From positions 1 to 64,000 of the forward strand of contig CAYWXM010000036.1 in the NCBI GenBank assembly GCA_964462595.1: a stretch of DNA of 64,000 nucleotides, written 5' to 3'. This document shows positions 42,676-50,587 of this stretch, in pieces (position 1 is the stretch's first letter; each line of letters begins with the position of its first letter). Position numbers and translations under genes: made by a program. The notes under the pieces were generated by a model. It worked only from the letters and a program-made list of their open reading frames with translations. It made no database searches and was not told the DNA's origin. The stretch comes from SURF-21 sp964462595. GTDB taxonomy: Bacteria > Actinomycetota > Geothermincolia > Geothermincolales > RBG-13-55-18.

Positions 42676-44667
42676 ATGAAGCAAGAAGCAGCGGGGACCG
42701 AAAAGAGGGAAATCATCTACCCACCCGAGGAGATAAGAAGGAACGCCTACATCAAGAGCATGGAAGAGTACCGCGACATGCACGGGCGTTCCATCAAGGA
42801 CCCGGATGCCTTCTGGGCGGAGATGGCGGAGACACTGGAATGGTATAAAAAATGGGACGGCGTCTATTCCTGGGAACCGAATGAGTGCAAGTGCACGTGG
42901 TTCGAGGGTGGCAAGATAAACGTCTCGTACAATTGCCTGGACCGCCACGTAAAAAGCGGCAAGGGGGATCGCGTGGCGATAATATGGGAACCCGACGAGC
43001 CCGGAGAGGGCAGGACCTATACCTATGGCCAGTTACTGCAGGAGGTCAGCAGGTTCGCCAACGTGCTCAAGAAGCACGGGGTGAAGAAAGGCGACCGGGT
43101 ATGTATCTATCTCCCCATGATCCCCGAACTGCCTGTCGCCATGCTCGCCTGCGCTCGCATCGGCGCCATCCATAGCGTGGTTTTCGGCGGTTTTTCCTCC
43201 GATGCGCTGCGGGACCGCATCCTGGACAGCGATTGCAGGACGTTGGTATGCGCCGATGCCGGTTTCCGCGCCGGCAAAACCGTGCCCCTGAAGAAGAGCG
43301 CCGACGCCTCGCTTGAGGAATGCCCTGGCGTGAGCAACGTCTTCGTGGTCAAGCACAGCGGCGTAGAGGTGGGCATGTTAGAGGGCCGCGACTATTGGTG
43401 GCACGAGGAACTGGCGTCGCCGGACATCTCGGCGGAGTGCGAACCCGAAAAGATGGACTCGGAGGACCCGCTCTTCATCCTCTATACCAGCGGAAGCACG
43501 GGCAAGCCCAAGGGCGTGCTGCACACCACCGCGGGATACCTCCTTCACACCTCACTCTCCCTGAAATGGATATTCGATATCCACGAGAACGATATCTGGT
43601 GGTGTACGGCGGACATAGGCTGGGTGACCGGTCACAGCTATATAGTCTACGGGCCCCTGTCAAACGGGTTCACGGAGGTTATGTTCGAGGGCATTCCCAC
43701 CTATCCGGAGCCCGACCGTTTCTGGAAGGTAGTGGAAAAGCATAAGGTCACGGTGTTCTATACCGCCCCCACCGTTATCCGCTCCCTGATGAGGGAGGGG
43801 GAGGATTGGACCAGGAACGCCGATCTTTCGTCACTGCGCGTGCTGGGATCGGTCGGCGAGCCGATAAACCCCGAGGTGTGGCTGTGGTATTACGATCATA
43901 TAGGCGGAGGGCGCTGTCCGGTTATGGACACCTGGTGGCAGACGGAAACCGGGGGAATCCTCATCACCCCGCTAGCGGGCGCCACGCCCATGAAACCCGG
44001 CTCGGCGAGTTTTCCTTTCTTCGGGGTCGACCCCGTCGTGCTTGACCAGGATGGCAAGCAGGTGGATGCAGGCGAGAGCGGGTTCCTGTGCATCCGCAAG
44101 CCCTGGCCGGGCATGATGCGCACCGTTTATGGAAACCACGAGCTCTTCGTGAACACCTACTGGGGCATGTTCCCCGGGCTGTACGTGACCGGTGACGGCT
44201 GCCGCGTGGACGCGGACGGTTTCTACTGGTTGCAGGGCCGTATAGACGACGTCATCAACGTGTCCGGGCATCGCATCGGAACCGCCGAGGTGGAAAGCGC
44301 CCTGGTGAGCCACGAATACGTATCCGAGGCCGCTGTGGTCGGCATGCCCCACGACATAAAGGGCCAGGGCATCTACGCTTACGTTACCCTCAAGGCCGAG
44401 TACGAGGACCTGGACCAGGACGAAGTGAGAAAAGCGCTGGTGGCCCACACCCGCAAAGAGATAGGTCCCATAGCCACCCCCGATATAATCCACTTTACTC
44501 CCATGCTTCCCAAGACGCGCAGCGGAAAGATCATGCGCAGGATCCTGCGTAAGATCGCGGAGGGGACCTCGGACACGATGGGCGATACCAGCACCCTTGC
44601 CGACCCCTCCGTCGTCGATTCGCTGATCGCGGGAAACGAGAAGCTGAAGCGGCAACAGGCGCGCTAG
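42676..44667 (+). CDS. acs: Acetyl-CoA synthetase (AMP-forming)
   Basis: Acs activates acetate to acetyl-CoA by way of acetyl-AMP. The 663-residue ANL-family protein shows the P-loop YTSGSTGKPKGVLHTT, DTWWQTETGG, the hinge region around YVTGDGCRVDADGFYW, and the RTRSGKIMRR-type C-terminal lysine motif as TRSGKIMRRILRK. This lysine is the site acetylated by GNAT enzymes in other bacteria. ATG 42676 follows AAGGAG at good spacing; the frame is open further upstream but that sequence holds the promoter and terminator. An acetate transporter and a CoA hydrolase/transferase-GNAT fusion follow. Confidence 0.96.
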   Translation: MKQEAAGTEKREIIYPPEEIRRNAYIKSMEEYRDMHGRSIKDPDAFWAEMAETLEWYKKWDGVYSWEPNECKCTWFEGGKINVSYNCLDRHVKSGKGDRVAIIWEPDEPGEGRTYTYGQLLQEVSRFANVLKKHGVKKGDRVCIYLPMIPELPVAMLACARIGAIHSVVFGGFSSDALRDRILDSDCRTLVCADAGFRAGKTVPLKKSADASLEECPGVSNVFVVKHSGVEVGMLEGRDYWWHEELASPDISAECEPEKMDSEDPLFILYTSGSTGKPKGVLHTTAGYLLHTSLSLKWIFDIHENDIWWCTADIGWVTGHSYIVYGPLSNGFTEVMFEGIPTYPEPDRFWKVVEKHKVTVFYTAPTVIRSLMREGEDWTRNADLSSLRVLGSVGEPINPEVWLWYYDHIGGGRCPVMDTWWQTETGGILITPLAGATPMKPGSASFPFFGVDPVVLDQDGKQVDAGESGFLCIRKPWPGMMRTVYGNHELFVNTYWGMFPGLYVTGDGCRVDADGFYWLQGRIDDVINVSGHRIGTAEVESALVSHEYVSEAAVVGMPHDIKGQGIYAYVTLKAEYEDLDQDEVRKALVAHTRKEIGPIATPDIIHFTPMLPKTRSGKIMRRILRKIAEGTSDTMGDTSTLADPSVVDSLIAGNEKLKRQQAR

Positions 44668-44715
44668 AGACGAGAACCAGACGTAGCAAAGCAGGGAGAA
44701 AAAAGGAGAGAAACT

Positions 44716-45324
44716 ATGGCAGATGACCAACTGGCGAATCCGGCTGTATTGGGGTTGACGTGTTTCGGCATGACCACCGTCCTGCTGAACCTGCATAACG
44801 CGGGATTGTTCAAGCAGGACGCCCCCATCCTGGCGATGGGTATCTTTCTGGGGGGTATCGCCCAGATCATCGCCGGGATAATGGAATACAAGAAGGGAAA
44901 TACCTTCGGGACCACGGCTTTCACGGCGTTCGGTTCTTTCTGGCTGACCTTGGTGTTCATCATCATTGTCAAGCCGTACATAGGCGAAAAGCTGGCGCTG
45001 GAGATAGGAAACAAGGGGTTCGCATGGTACCTGTTCCTGTGGGGGGTTTTCACTACCCTCATGTTCATCGGCACTTTGAAGGTGAACCGCGTCCTGCAGT
45101 TCGTCTTCGCTTCCCTCGTCGTACTCTTCTTCCTCCTGGCCATCAGCTTTGGCTGGGGCAACACCGGACTGCTCAAGGTGGCGGGCGTAATCGGAATCAT
45201 CTGCGGTTCCAGCGCCATCTACCTGGCCATAGCGGAACTACTCAACGAGATGTACGGGAGGACCTTCTTCCCCATATGGCCCGCGGGGGAAAAGGAGGCC
45301 TACAAGAGGCCGGAGGACCTCTGA
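44716..45324 (+). CDS. satP: SatP/GPR1/FUN34/YaaH-type acetate transporter
   Basis: The 202-residue membrane protein belongs to the acetate-succinate transporter family. It begins with the signature NPAVLGLTCFGMTT (NPAPLGL-type) and has six hydrophobic segments, with the AFGSFW motif around residue 75. Its neighbour upstream is acs, 49 bases away, so the pair would take up acetate and convert it to acetyl-CoA. ATG 44716 lies behind AAGGAGAG. Confidence 0.92.
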   Translation: MADDQLANPAVLGLTCFGMTTVLLNLHNAGLFKQDAPILAMGIFLGGIAQIIAGIMEYKKGNTFGTTAFTAFGSFWLTLVFIIIVKPYIGEKLALEIGNKGFAWYLFLWGVFTTLMFIGTLKVNRVLQFVFASLVVLFFLLAISFGWGNTGLLKVAGVIGIICGSSAIYLAIAELLNEMYGRTFFPIWPAGEKEAYKRPEDL

Positions 45325-45367
45325 GCGGAAAGCGGCCCGGAATCGACGGGCTGAACGCTAACCATGA

Positions 45368-45393
45368 GGCCGGGGCGATGCGTCGCCCCGGCC
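45368..45393 (+). terminator. GC-rich hairpin after satP
   Basis: A perfect 11-bp stem (45368-45378 with 45383-45393) with the loop TGCG lies 44 bases after the satP stop. The T-rich tail is weak (ATTGCCTTCGTTT). It probably ends the acs-satP transcript. Confidence 0.6.
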
Positions 45394-45502
45394 ATTGCCT
45401 TCGTTTGCGGTGGAGGCCGGGAGTTTACCGCTCGATTGCGGCGGGCGCGGCGAAGAAGGTAACCTTTTGGTTGTGGCCCAGGAAAAAGCACGCAAACGCC
45501 TT

Positions 45503-45530
45503 TTGAATGCGGGCTCTCTGGTAACATACT
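45503..45530 (+). promoter_or_regulatory. Candidate promoter of the CoA hydrolase/transferase gene
   Basis: TTGAAT (45503-45508), a 16-base spacer and CATACT (45525-45530) lie 115 bases before the gene start. The rest of the 320-base gap after satP holds the terminator hairpin and no gene. Confidence 0.4.
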
Positions 45531-45644
45531 GATAGTTGAGAGAAGGGGGTTGGAGGAAGCCTGTAAAGAGCCGGGAAGGAAAAGACCGGGTCGGGGAGGT
45601 TTCCGACAGGCATAACGGAAGCCGCGTGGCGGAGGGTTTGAGAT

Positions 45645-47537
45645 ATGGCGGAAAGCATGCGAAGCATACTGGACGAGATGAGGAAAAGCTACCCGGAGAA
45701 GTTTATCCCGGAAAACAAGATATTCGAGCATATACGCCGAGGCGCGCATATTTACATCGGCACCGCGTGCGGAGAGCCCCAGCATCTCGTGGGGACGCTG
45801 GTGGAATACGTGAGATCGCACCCCAAAGCGGTCTTCGATGCCGAGGTGTTTCACCTGTGGACGCTGGGGGTGGCCCCCTACGAGGACGAAAGGCTGCAGA
45901 AGAACTTCAGGCTCAACTCATTCTTTATAGGTGAGACCACCCGGGGACCGGTAAACAAGGGCCTCGCGGACTACACACCCATCTTTCTCTCCCAGGTGCC
46001 GGACCTGTTCCGGCGCGAGTTCATATCCATAGACGTAGCGCTGGTACAGACGTCAACACCCGACCGCAACGGTTATCTCAGCCTTGGTATCAGCGTGGAC
46101 ATCACCAAGGCGGCGGTGGAGAAGGCCTCCCTTGTCATATGCCAGGTGAACAGGCATATGCCGCGCGTACATGGCGACACCTTCATACACTTAAACGATA
46201 TCGATTTCCTCGTGCCTTACGACGAACCCCTCATCGAATACAGTCCCACCATATCCGATGAACTGGCGGACCAGATAGGCAAGCATGTCGCACGCCTGAT
46301 CGAGGACGGCGATACCATACAGGTTGGATACGGAAGCATACCCAACGCCATACTGGCCAACCTGGAACACAAAAAACACCTGGGCGTGCACACGGAGCTG
46401 GTGAGCGACGGCATCGTCCACCTTATGAAAAGGGGGGTCATCGACAACAGCATGAAGACGCTGGACCGTGGGAAAACGGTGGCCACGTTCTGCATGGGGA
46501 CCAGGGAGACCTACGATTATCTCGATGATAACCCGAGTATCGAGTTCAGGACGGTAGATTACACGAACAACCCGCTTAATATCGCACGCCAGAAGAACAT
46601 GACCGCCATCAACAGCGCTCTGGAAATAGACCTGACGGGACAGGCATCCGCGGAGTCCCTGGGCAAGGATTTCTACAGCGGCATTGGCGGGCAAGCCGAC
46701 TTCATGCGCGGCGCCATACTGGCCCCGGGGGGGAAGACCATCCTGGCGCTTCCCTCCACGGCGGAGAACGGCGAGGTGTCGAGGATATTTCCGCTGATAA
46801 GGCAGGGGGCGGGCGTAACCCTGAATCGGGGAGACGTGCATTACGTGGTCACCGAATACGGGATCGCTTACCTGCACGGAAAGAACGTGAGGGAGAGGGC
46901 CATGGATCTTATAACCATAGCCCATCCCGATTTCAGGCCGTGGCTTATCGAGGAGGCCAAACGGAACAACATCATCTACCGGGACCAGGCCTTCATCCCC
47001 GGCAAGGCGGGAGAGTATCCGGAGGAGATGGAGGTCTATCGCAACACCATGAGCGGGATCGAGCTTCTGCTCAGGCCGGTCAAGATAAGCGACGAGCCGC
47101 TGCTCAAGGACTTCTTTTATTCGCTGTCCGACCAGAGCCTTTTCAGCCGCTTCGTATCCACCCGCCAGGACATACCGCACGATCGACTGCAGGAGTTCGT
47201 GGTCATCGATTACACGAGAGAGATGGTCATCCTGGCGGTAATGAAAGACGAGGGAAAAGAGCTCCTGGTCGGGGTAGGTCAGTACAGCGTCAACCAGGGG
47301 TCGCACAACGCGGAGGTGGCCTTCGTGGTCAGGGACGAGTATCAGAACATGGGCATAGGCACGGAGCTCCTTACCTACCTGACCCAGCTCGCGAGAAGAC
47401 AGGGGCTGCATGGTTTCACGGCCGAGGTCCTGGCCGAGAACAGGAACATGATGCACATCTTCGAACAGGCCGGTTTCGATATAGAGAGATCGGTCTCTTC
47501 CGGGGTGATCGAGCTTAACATGAGCTTCCGCGACTAG
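45645..47537 (+). CDS. Acetyl-CoA hydrolase/transferase fused to a GNAT N-acetyltransferase domain
   Basis: This 630-residue protein joins two domains. Residues about 10-440 are an acetyl-CoA hydrolase/CoA-transferase (4-hydroxybutyrate CoA-transferase-like) domain with SIDVALVQTSTPDRNGYLSLG, GYGSIPNAI, and GIGGQADFMRGA. Residues about 465-620 are a GNAT domain with the acetyl-CoA loop VRDEYQNMGIGTELLTYL. The same fusion is known in other anaerobes, including Geobacter relatives. It could balance acetate and acetyl-CoA, and the GNAT part might acetylate a partner such as Acs, but this is inference. ATG 45645 follows GCGGAGGG. Confidence 0.92.
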   Translation: MAESMRSILDEMRKSYPEKFIPENKIFEHIRRGAHIYIGTACGEPQHLVGTLVEYVRSHPKAVFDAEVFHLWTLGVAPYEDERLQKNFRLNSFFIGETTRGPVNKGLADYTPIFLSQVPDLFRREFISIDVALVQTSTPDRNGYLSLGISVDITKAAVEKASLVICQVNRHMPRVHGDTFIHLNDIDFLVPYDEPLIEYSPTISDELADQIGKHVARLIEDGDTIQVGYGSIPNAILANLEHKKHLGVHTELVSDGIVHLMKRGVIDNSMKTLDRGKTVATFCMGTRETYDYLDDNPSIEFRTVDYTNNPLNIARQKNMTAINSALEIDLTGQASAESLGKDFYSGIGGQADFMRGAILAPGGKTILALPSTAENGEVSRIFPLIRQGAGVTLNRGDVHYVVTEYGIAYLHGKNVRERAMDLITIAHPDFRPWLIEEAKRNNIIYRDQAFIPGKAGEYPEEMEVYRNTMSGIELLLRPVKISDEPLLKDFFYSLSDQSLFSRFVSTRQDIPHDRLQEFVVIDYTREMVILAVMKDEGKELLVGVGQYSVNQGSHNAEVAFVVRDEYQNMGIGTELLTYLTQLARRQGLHGFTAEVLAENRNMMHIFEQAGFDIERSVSSGVIELNMSFRD

Positions 47538-47566
47538 CCCGAGACCTGGTCTCGGGAATTGGTTTT
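47538..47566 (+). terminator. Intrinsic terminator after the CoA hydrolase/transferase gene
   Basis: The palindrome CCCGAGAC-CTG-GTCTCGGG (47538-47556) overlaps the region just after the stop codon and is followed by AATTGGTTTT. This is a good intrinsic terminator. Confidence 0.7.
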
Positions 47567-47814
47567 CATATAGTCGATAACCGGGCGGAAAACAACATTC
47601 AGCCACTCTCAGGCCCGGAGTGATCTCTCTTCTTGCGCGCTTCAACGCTGCGATGAAGGCGTTCACTGGGTGCGGATTTCGAACGTATGCATGCATGGCC
47701 GGCATGTTGTTTCGGGGTGGGGTATATCCCACGGCTGTGCTAACATGAGATTGAGGACGGATGATTTTGGGCCCGACCTTGCTCGTTTCGCGTCGTAACT
47801 TATCGTGGAACCAA

Positions 47815-47905
47815 CACTCTGATTAAGGGAACCGATTTCCGAAGGTGGACGCAAAGCCCCGAACCCGGGTTGGGGACTGCGGAGATCCGAGGTAGGTGCC
47901 CACCT
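47815..47905 (+). promoter_or_regulatory. GEMM-like (c-di-GMP-I type) riboswitch candidate
   Basis: The motif GGACGCAAAGCC (47847-47858) is the most conserved block of GEMM (c-di-GMP-I and 3',3'-cGAMP) riboswitches. It is preceded by AAGGGAACC (47825-47833) and GGT, so a P1b-type helix ACC/GGT with an inner UCCG loop can be drawn, and followed by a CCCC-G-AACC/GGTT-G-GGGG hairpin in the P2 position. The usual GNRA tetraloop and its receptor are not evident, and the outer closing helix is unclear. A T6 run (47954-47959) lies downstream. The controlled gene is not obvious: rarA starts 130 bases further, behind its own TATAAT. Confidence 0.4.
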
Positions 47906-47974
47906 GCGAGGGCGCAGGTTCATGATAGCGGCGTTGACGGCAAGGTGGAGCCCTTTTTTGCCATCGCCGCATCA

Positions 47975-47980
47975 TATAAT
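47975..47980 (+). promoter_or_regulatory. Candidate -10 element of rarA
   Basis: A perfect TATAAT lies 52 bases before the rarA start. No good -35 is found at 16-18 bases upstream. Confidence 0.35.
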
Positions 47981-48032
47981 ACTCCTACATGACATGTATT
48001 TCCGAAGGTAAACGGCTGGGAAGGGCGGAAAC

Positions 48033-49346
48033 ATGGATCTCTTCGAATCCGCGAGGGAGGGATTCCAGCAGAGAGGGGCGCCGCTTGCCATGCGCATGCG
48101 CCCGAGAAACCTGGAGGAGTTCGTAGGGCAGGAGGGCCTGGTGGGTACGGGTACCTTTCTGCGGCATGCGATCGAGGAGGACGAACTCAGGACGGCTATT
48201 TTCTGGGGGCCACCAGGCTCCGGAAAGACGACCCTGGCCGGCATCATCGCCAATCTCTCCCAGGCACATTTTCAACAGATATCCGCGGTGACCAGTGGTG
48301 TCGCGGAGGTGCGGAAGATAATCCAGGAGGCAGAGGACAGGCTGGGCATGCAGGGTCACCGTACCATTCTGTTCATAGACGAGATCCATCGTTTCAACAA
48401 GTCGCAGCAGGATGCCCTGCTTCCCGCGGTGGAGAAGGGCACGATCGTGCTTATCGGGGCCACCACGGAAAACCCCTATTTCGAGGTCAACTCGGCGCTG
48501 GTATCACGCTCCAAGATATTCCGTCTCGCTCCTCTCAGCGAGGAAGAGGTCCGCACGGTGGTCGGGAGGGCACTGGCCGACATGGAAAGAGGCCTGGGCG
48601 GGCTCGACCTGGTCGTCGAGGAAGAAGCCTTACGGCATATCGTGGGCATGGCGGGCGGAGATGCACGGGTGGCCTTGAACACGCTCGAAGCCGCCGCCAT
48701 GCTGGCCGGAAGGGCCGAAGGGGGAAGACGGGTCGATCTGAAGGTGGCGGAGGAAGCCGCCCAACGCAGGGCGCTACTCTACGACAAGTCTGGAGACGCG
48801 CATTACGACACCGTATCGGCCTTTATTAAATCGATGCGGGGTTCCGATCCCCACGCAGCGGTTTACTGGCTCGCACGCATGCTTTACGCGGGTGAAGATC
48901 CTCGCTTTATCGCGCGACGCATGGTGATACTCGCCTCCGAGGATATAGGATTGGCGGACACCAGCGCCCTCCTGGTTGCGGAGGCAGCGGCGCGGGCGGT
49001 CGAGTTCGTAGGTTTGCCGGAGTGCCGGCTCAACCTGGCCCACGCGGCGCTCTACCTGGCGCTGGCTCCCAAGAGCAACTCCGCGACCAGGGCGATCGAC
49101 GCGGCGGCCAGGGAAGTGGAGCAGGAGATATCGATACAGGTCCCTGCCCACCTGCGGGATTCTCACTATCGCGGCGCGAAGGAGCTGGGGCACGGAAAAG
49201 GGTATCTTTACCCCCACGACTATCCGGGGAACTATGTCGAACAGGGCTATCTGCCGCAGGGCATGGAGGACAGGGAGTTCTACTCCCCGGGAAGCGAGGG
49301 CGAGGAAAGGGACATCGCGGAGGGGTGGAAAAAGCTAAAGGAGTGA
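48033..49346 (+). CDS. rarA: Replication-associated recombination protein A (RarA/MgsA)
   Basis: RarA is an AAA+ ATPase related to clamp loaders and RuvB that acts at stalled replication forks. The 437-residue protein has LAMRMRPRNLEEFVGQ, Walker A GPPGSGKTTLAG, Walker B LFIDEIHRFNKSQQDALLP, sensor 1 IGATTENPYFEVNSALVSR, and the C-terminal tetramerisation region with SFIKSMRGSDPHAAVYWLAR-like sequence (here AFIKSMRGSDP) and GYLYPHDYPGNYV. ATG 48033 follows AAGGGCGG. In M. tuberculosis rarA also lies between aspS and alaS. Confidence 0.95.
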   Translation: MDLFESAREGFQQRGAPLAMRMRPRNLEEFVGQEGLVGTGTFLRHAIEEDELRTAIFWGPPGSGKTTLAGIIANLSQAHFQQISAVTSGVAEVRKIIQEAEDRLGMQGHRTILFIDEIHRFNKSQQDALLPAVEKGTIVLIGATTENPYFEVNSALVSRSKIFRLAPLSEEEVRTVVGRALADMERGLGGLDLVVEEEALRHIVGMAGGDARVALNTLEAAAMLAGRAEGGRRVDLKVAEEAAQRRALLYDKSGDAHYDTVSAFIKSMRGSDPHAAVYWLARMLYAGEDPRFIARRMVILASEDIGLADTSALLVAEAAARAVEFVGLPECRLNLAHAALYLALAPKSNSATRAIDAAAREVEQEISIQVPAHLRDSHYRGAKELGHGKGYLYPHDYPGNYVEQGYLPQGMEDREFYSPGSEGEERDIAEGWKKLKE

Positions 49347-49484
49347 ACGAAAAAGCGGCGTCGGGACCGGTTTTATGCGTTCTGAGATATGCGCAAGACG
49401 ACTCCCGCGGCTATTTGACACCCCTGAAGAGCCGGTGCTATCCTCGAGAACATTACAGTACCAGCATATCCGGGAGAACGGCGC

Positions 49485-49871
49485 ATGTACTCAGAAACCG
49501 TGATAGAGCATTTCAAGGATCCCCGTAACGTGGGAGACATGCAGGACCATGATGGTATGGGCATGGTCGGGAGCCTGGTCTGCGGGGACGTGATGGAGGT
49601 CTATATAAAGGTCAATGAAGGGCGCCTGACCGACGTGAAGTACAAGACCTTCGGATGCGGTGCGGCGATCGCCTCCGGCAGCATGGGCACGGAGATGGTG
49701 AAGGGCAAGACGCTGGAGGAGGCCATGCGCATAACGGACCAGGAGGTGGTTGACGCCCTGGGCGGACTCCCCGAGGAGAAGCTGCATTGTTCCAACCTCG
49801 CGGCGGAGGGCATCCGGGCGGCGATCGAGGATTATCTCTCCAGGAAAAACACTGGAGCAGGGGAGGAATAG
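49485..49871 (+). CDS. IscU/NifU-like iron-sulfur scaffold protein
   Basis: The 128-residue protein is a U-type scaffold for building Fe-S clusters. The three conserved cysteines are present: C33 in LVCGDVM (with the adjacent Asp), C58 in FGCGAAIASGS, and C102 in LHCSNLAAEGI. It begins YSETVIEHFKDPRNVGDM, the usual N-terminus. No cysteine desulfurase gene is adjacent, unlike classical isc or nif clusters. Anaerobes often use such short NifU-like scaffolds. ATG 49485 lies behind GGGAGAACGG. Confidence 0.93.
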   Translation: MYSETVIEHFKDPRNVGDMQDHDGMGMVGSLVCGDVMEVYIKVNEGRLTDVKYKTFGCGAAIASGSMGTEMVKGKTLEEAMRITDQEVVDALGGLPEEKLHCSNLAAEGIRAAIEDYLSRKNTGAGEE

Positions 49872-49886
49872 GAGGGAGGCGCGAGA

Positions 49887-50273
49887 ATGGGAGGCGTTGC
49901 CGCGCTCATCTGCGCTATATCCTTTGCGCTGTTGATGCTGACCCTGATCATCGTGGTTTTGAAGCTGGCGAGGACCATGGCCATCACCAACAACATCCTG
50001 GATGACATCCGCAGGGAAACCCTGCCTTTGATGGGCAGGGTACAGACAGCCATGGATCACATCAACAACGAGATGGGTTACGTTGACGACATGCTCAGAT
50101 CGGCGGAAAAACTTGCCTCGAGGGCAAACTCCATGACCCAGGTGGCGCAATCCCTGGTCACGTCGCCACTGGTCAAGGTGCTCAGCCTGGGACTGGGCGT
50201 GCAGAGAGCCCTGGGAATCTCTCCCGAGGACATGGAAGAAAACGGGAATGAGGGAGAGAAAAAGCGAAAATAG
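49887..50273 (+). CDS. DUF948 family membrane-anchored protein
   Basis: The 128-residue protein has one N-terminal transmembrane helix (residues about 4-28) followed by a predicted amphipathic helical region (TNNILDDIRRETLPLM...VQTAMDHINNEM) and a charged C-terminus. This is the DUF948 pattern. In Streptomyces, a DUF948 gene also lies just upstream of alaS, as here, but its role is unknown. ATG 49887 follows GGAGGG. Confidence 0.75.
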   Translation: MGGVAALICAISFALLMLTLIIVVLKLARTMAITNNILDDIRRETLPLMGRVQTAMDHINNEMGYVDDMLRSAEKLASRANSMTQVAQSLVTSPLVKVLSLGLGVQRALGISPEDMEENGNEGEKKRK

Positions 50274-50587
50274 ACCCGGGGCGCCGCCTGTAGACGCCGG
50301 TCCGGCCGGTTCCGGAGTCCTCCGGAGTACTCTCCTGCATCACCGATATCCCGGATAATGGATGCAGCCGGGGCACGAGGATGCTGCGGGATTGGAAGCA
50401 AAGGAATAACACATCATGGACGGCGAATAAATGACCGGAGAAACGCGCCAGGAGGCTTCATGCGGCTGTGGACTAAGAGGTGAATTGCTAGTTAAATGAC
50501 GTTGGAGGACGAGTCGCAGGCTGCAAATGCAGGGATTTAGCAGCGCCTGCAGAGGGAAGCACAGCCCGAGAGGCGGGAGGAGAGGAA
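50274..50587 (+). other. Intergenic region upstream of alaS
   Basis: These 314 bases hold no gene that I can support. A short palindrome TCCGGAG-TC-CTCCGGA lies near 50314-50329. I looked for a T-box leader (conserved AGGGTGGNACCGCG block) because alaS follows, and found none. Confidence 0.5.

Noticed and set aside
46191..47732. 513-codon minus-strand open frame opposite the CoA hydrolase/transferase-GNAT gene
   Set aside because: It is a mirror frame caused by GC-rich codon use; the plus-strand protein has clear domains.
50274..50587. T-box leader upstream of alaS
   Set aside because: The conserved T-box antiterminator sequence and a terminator before alaS are both absent.
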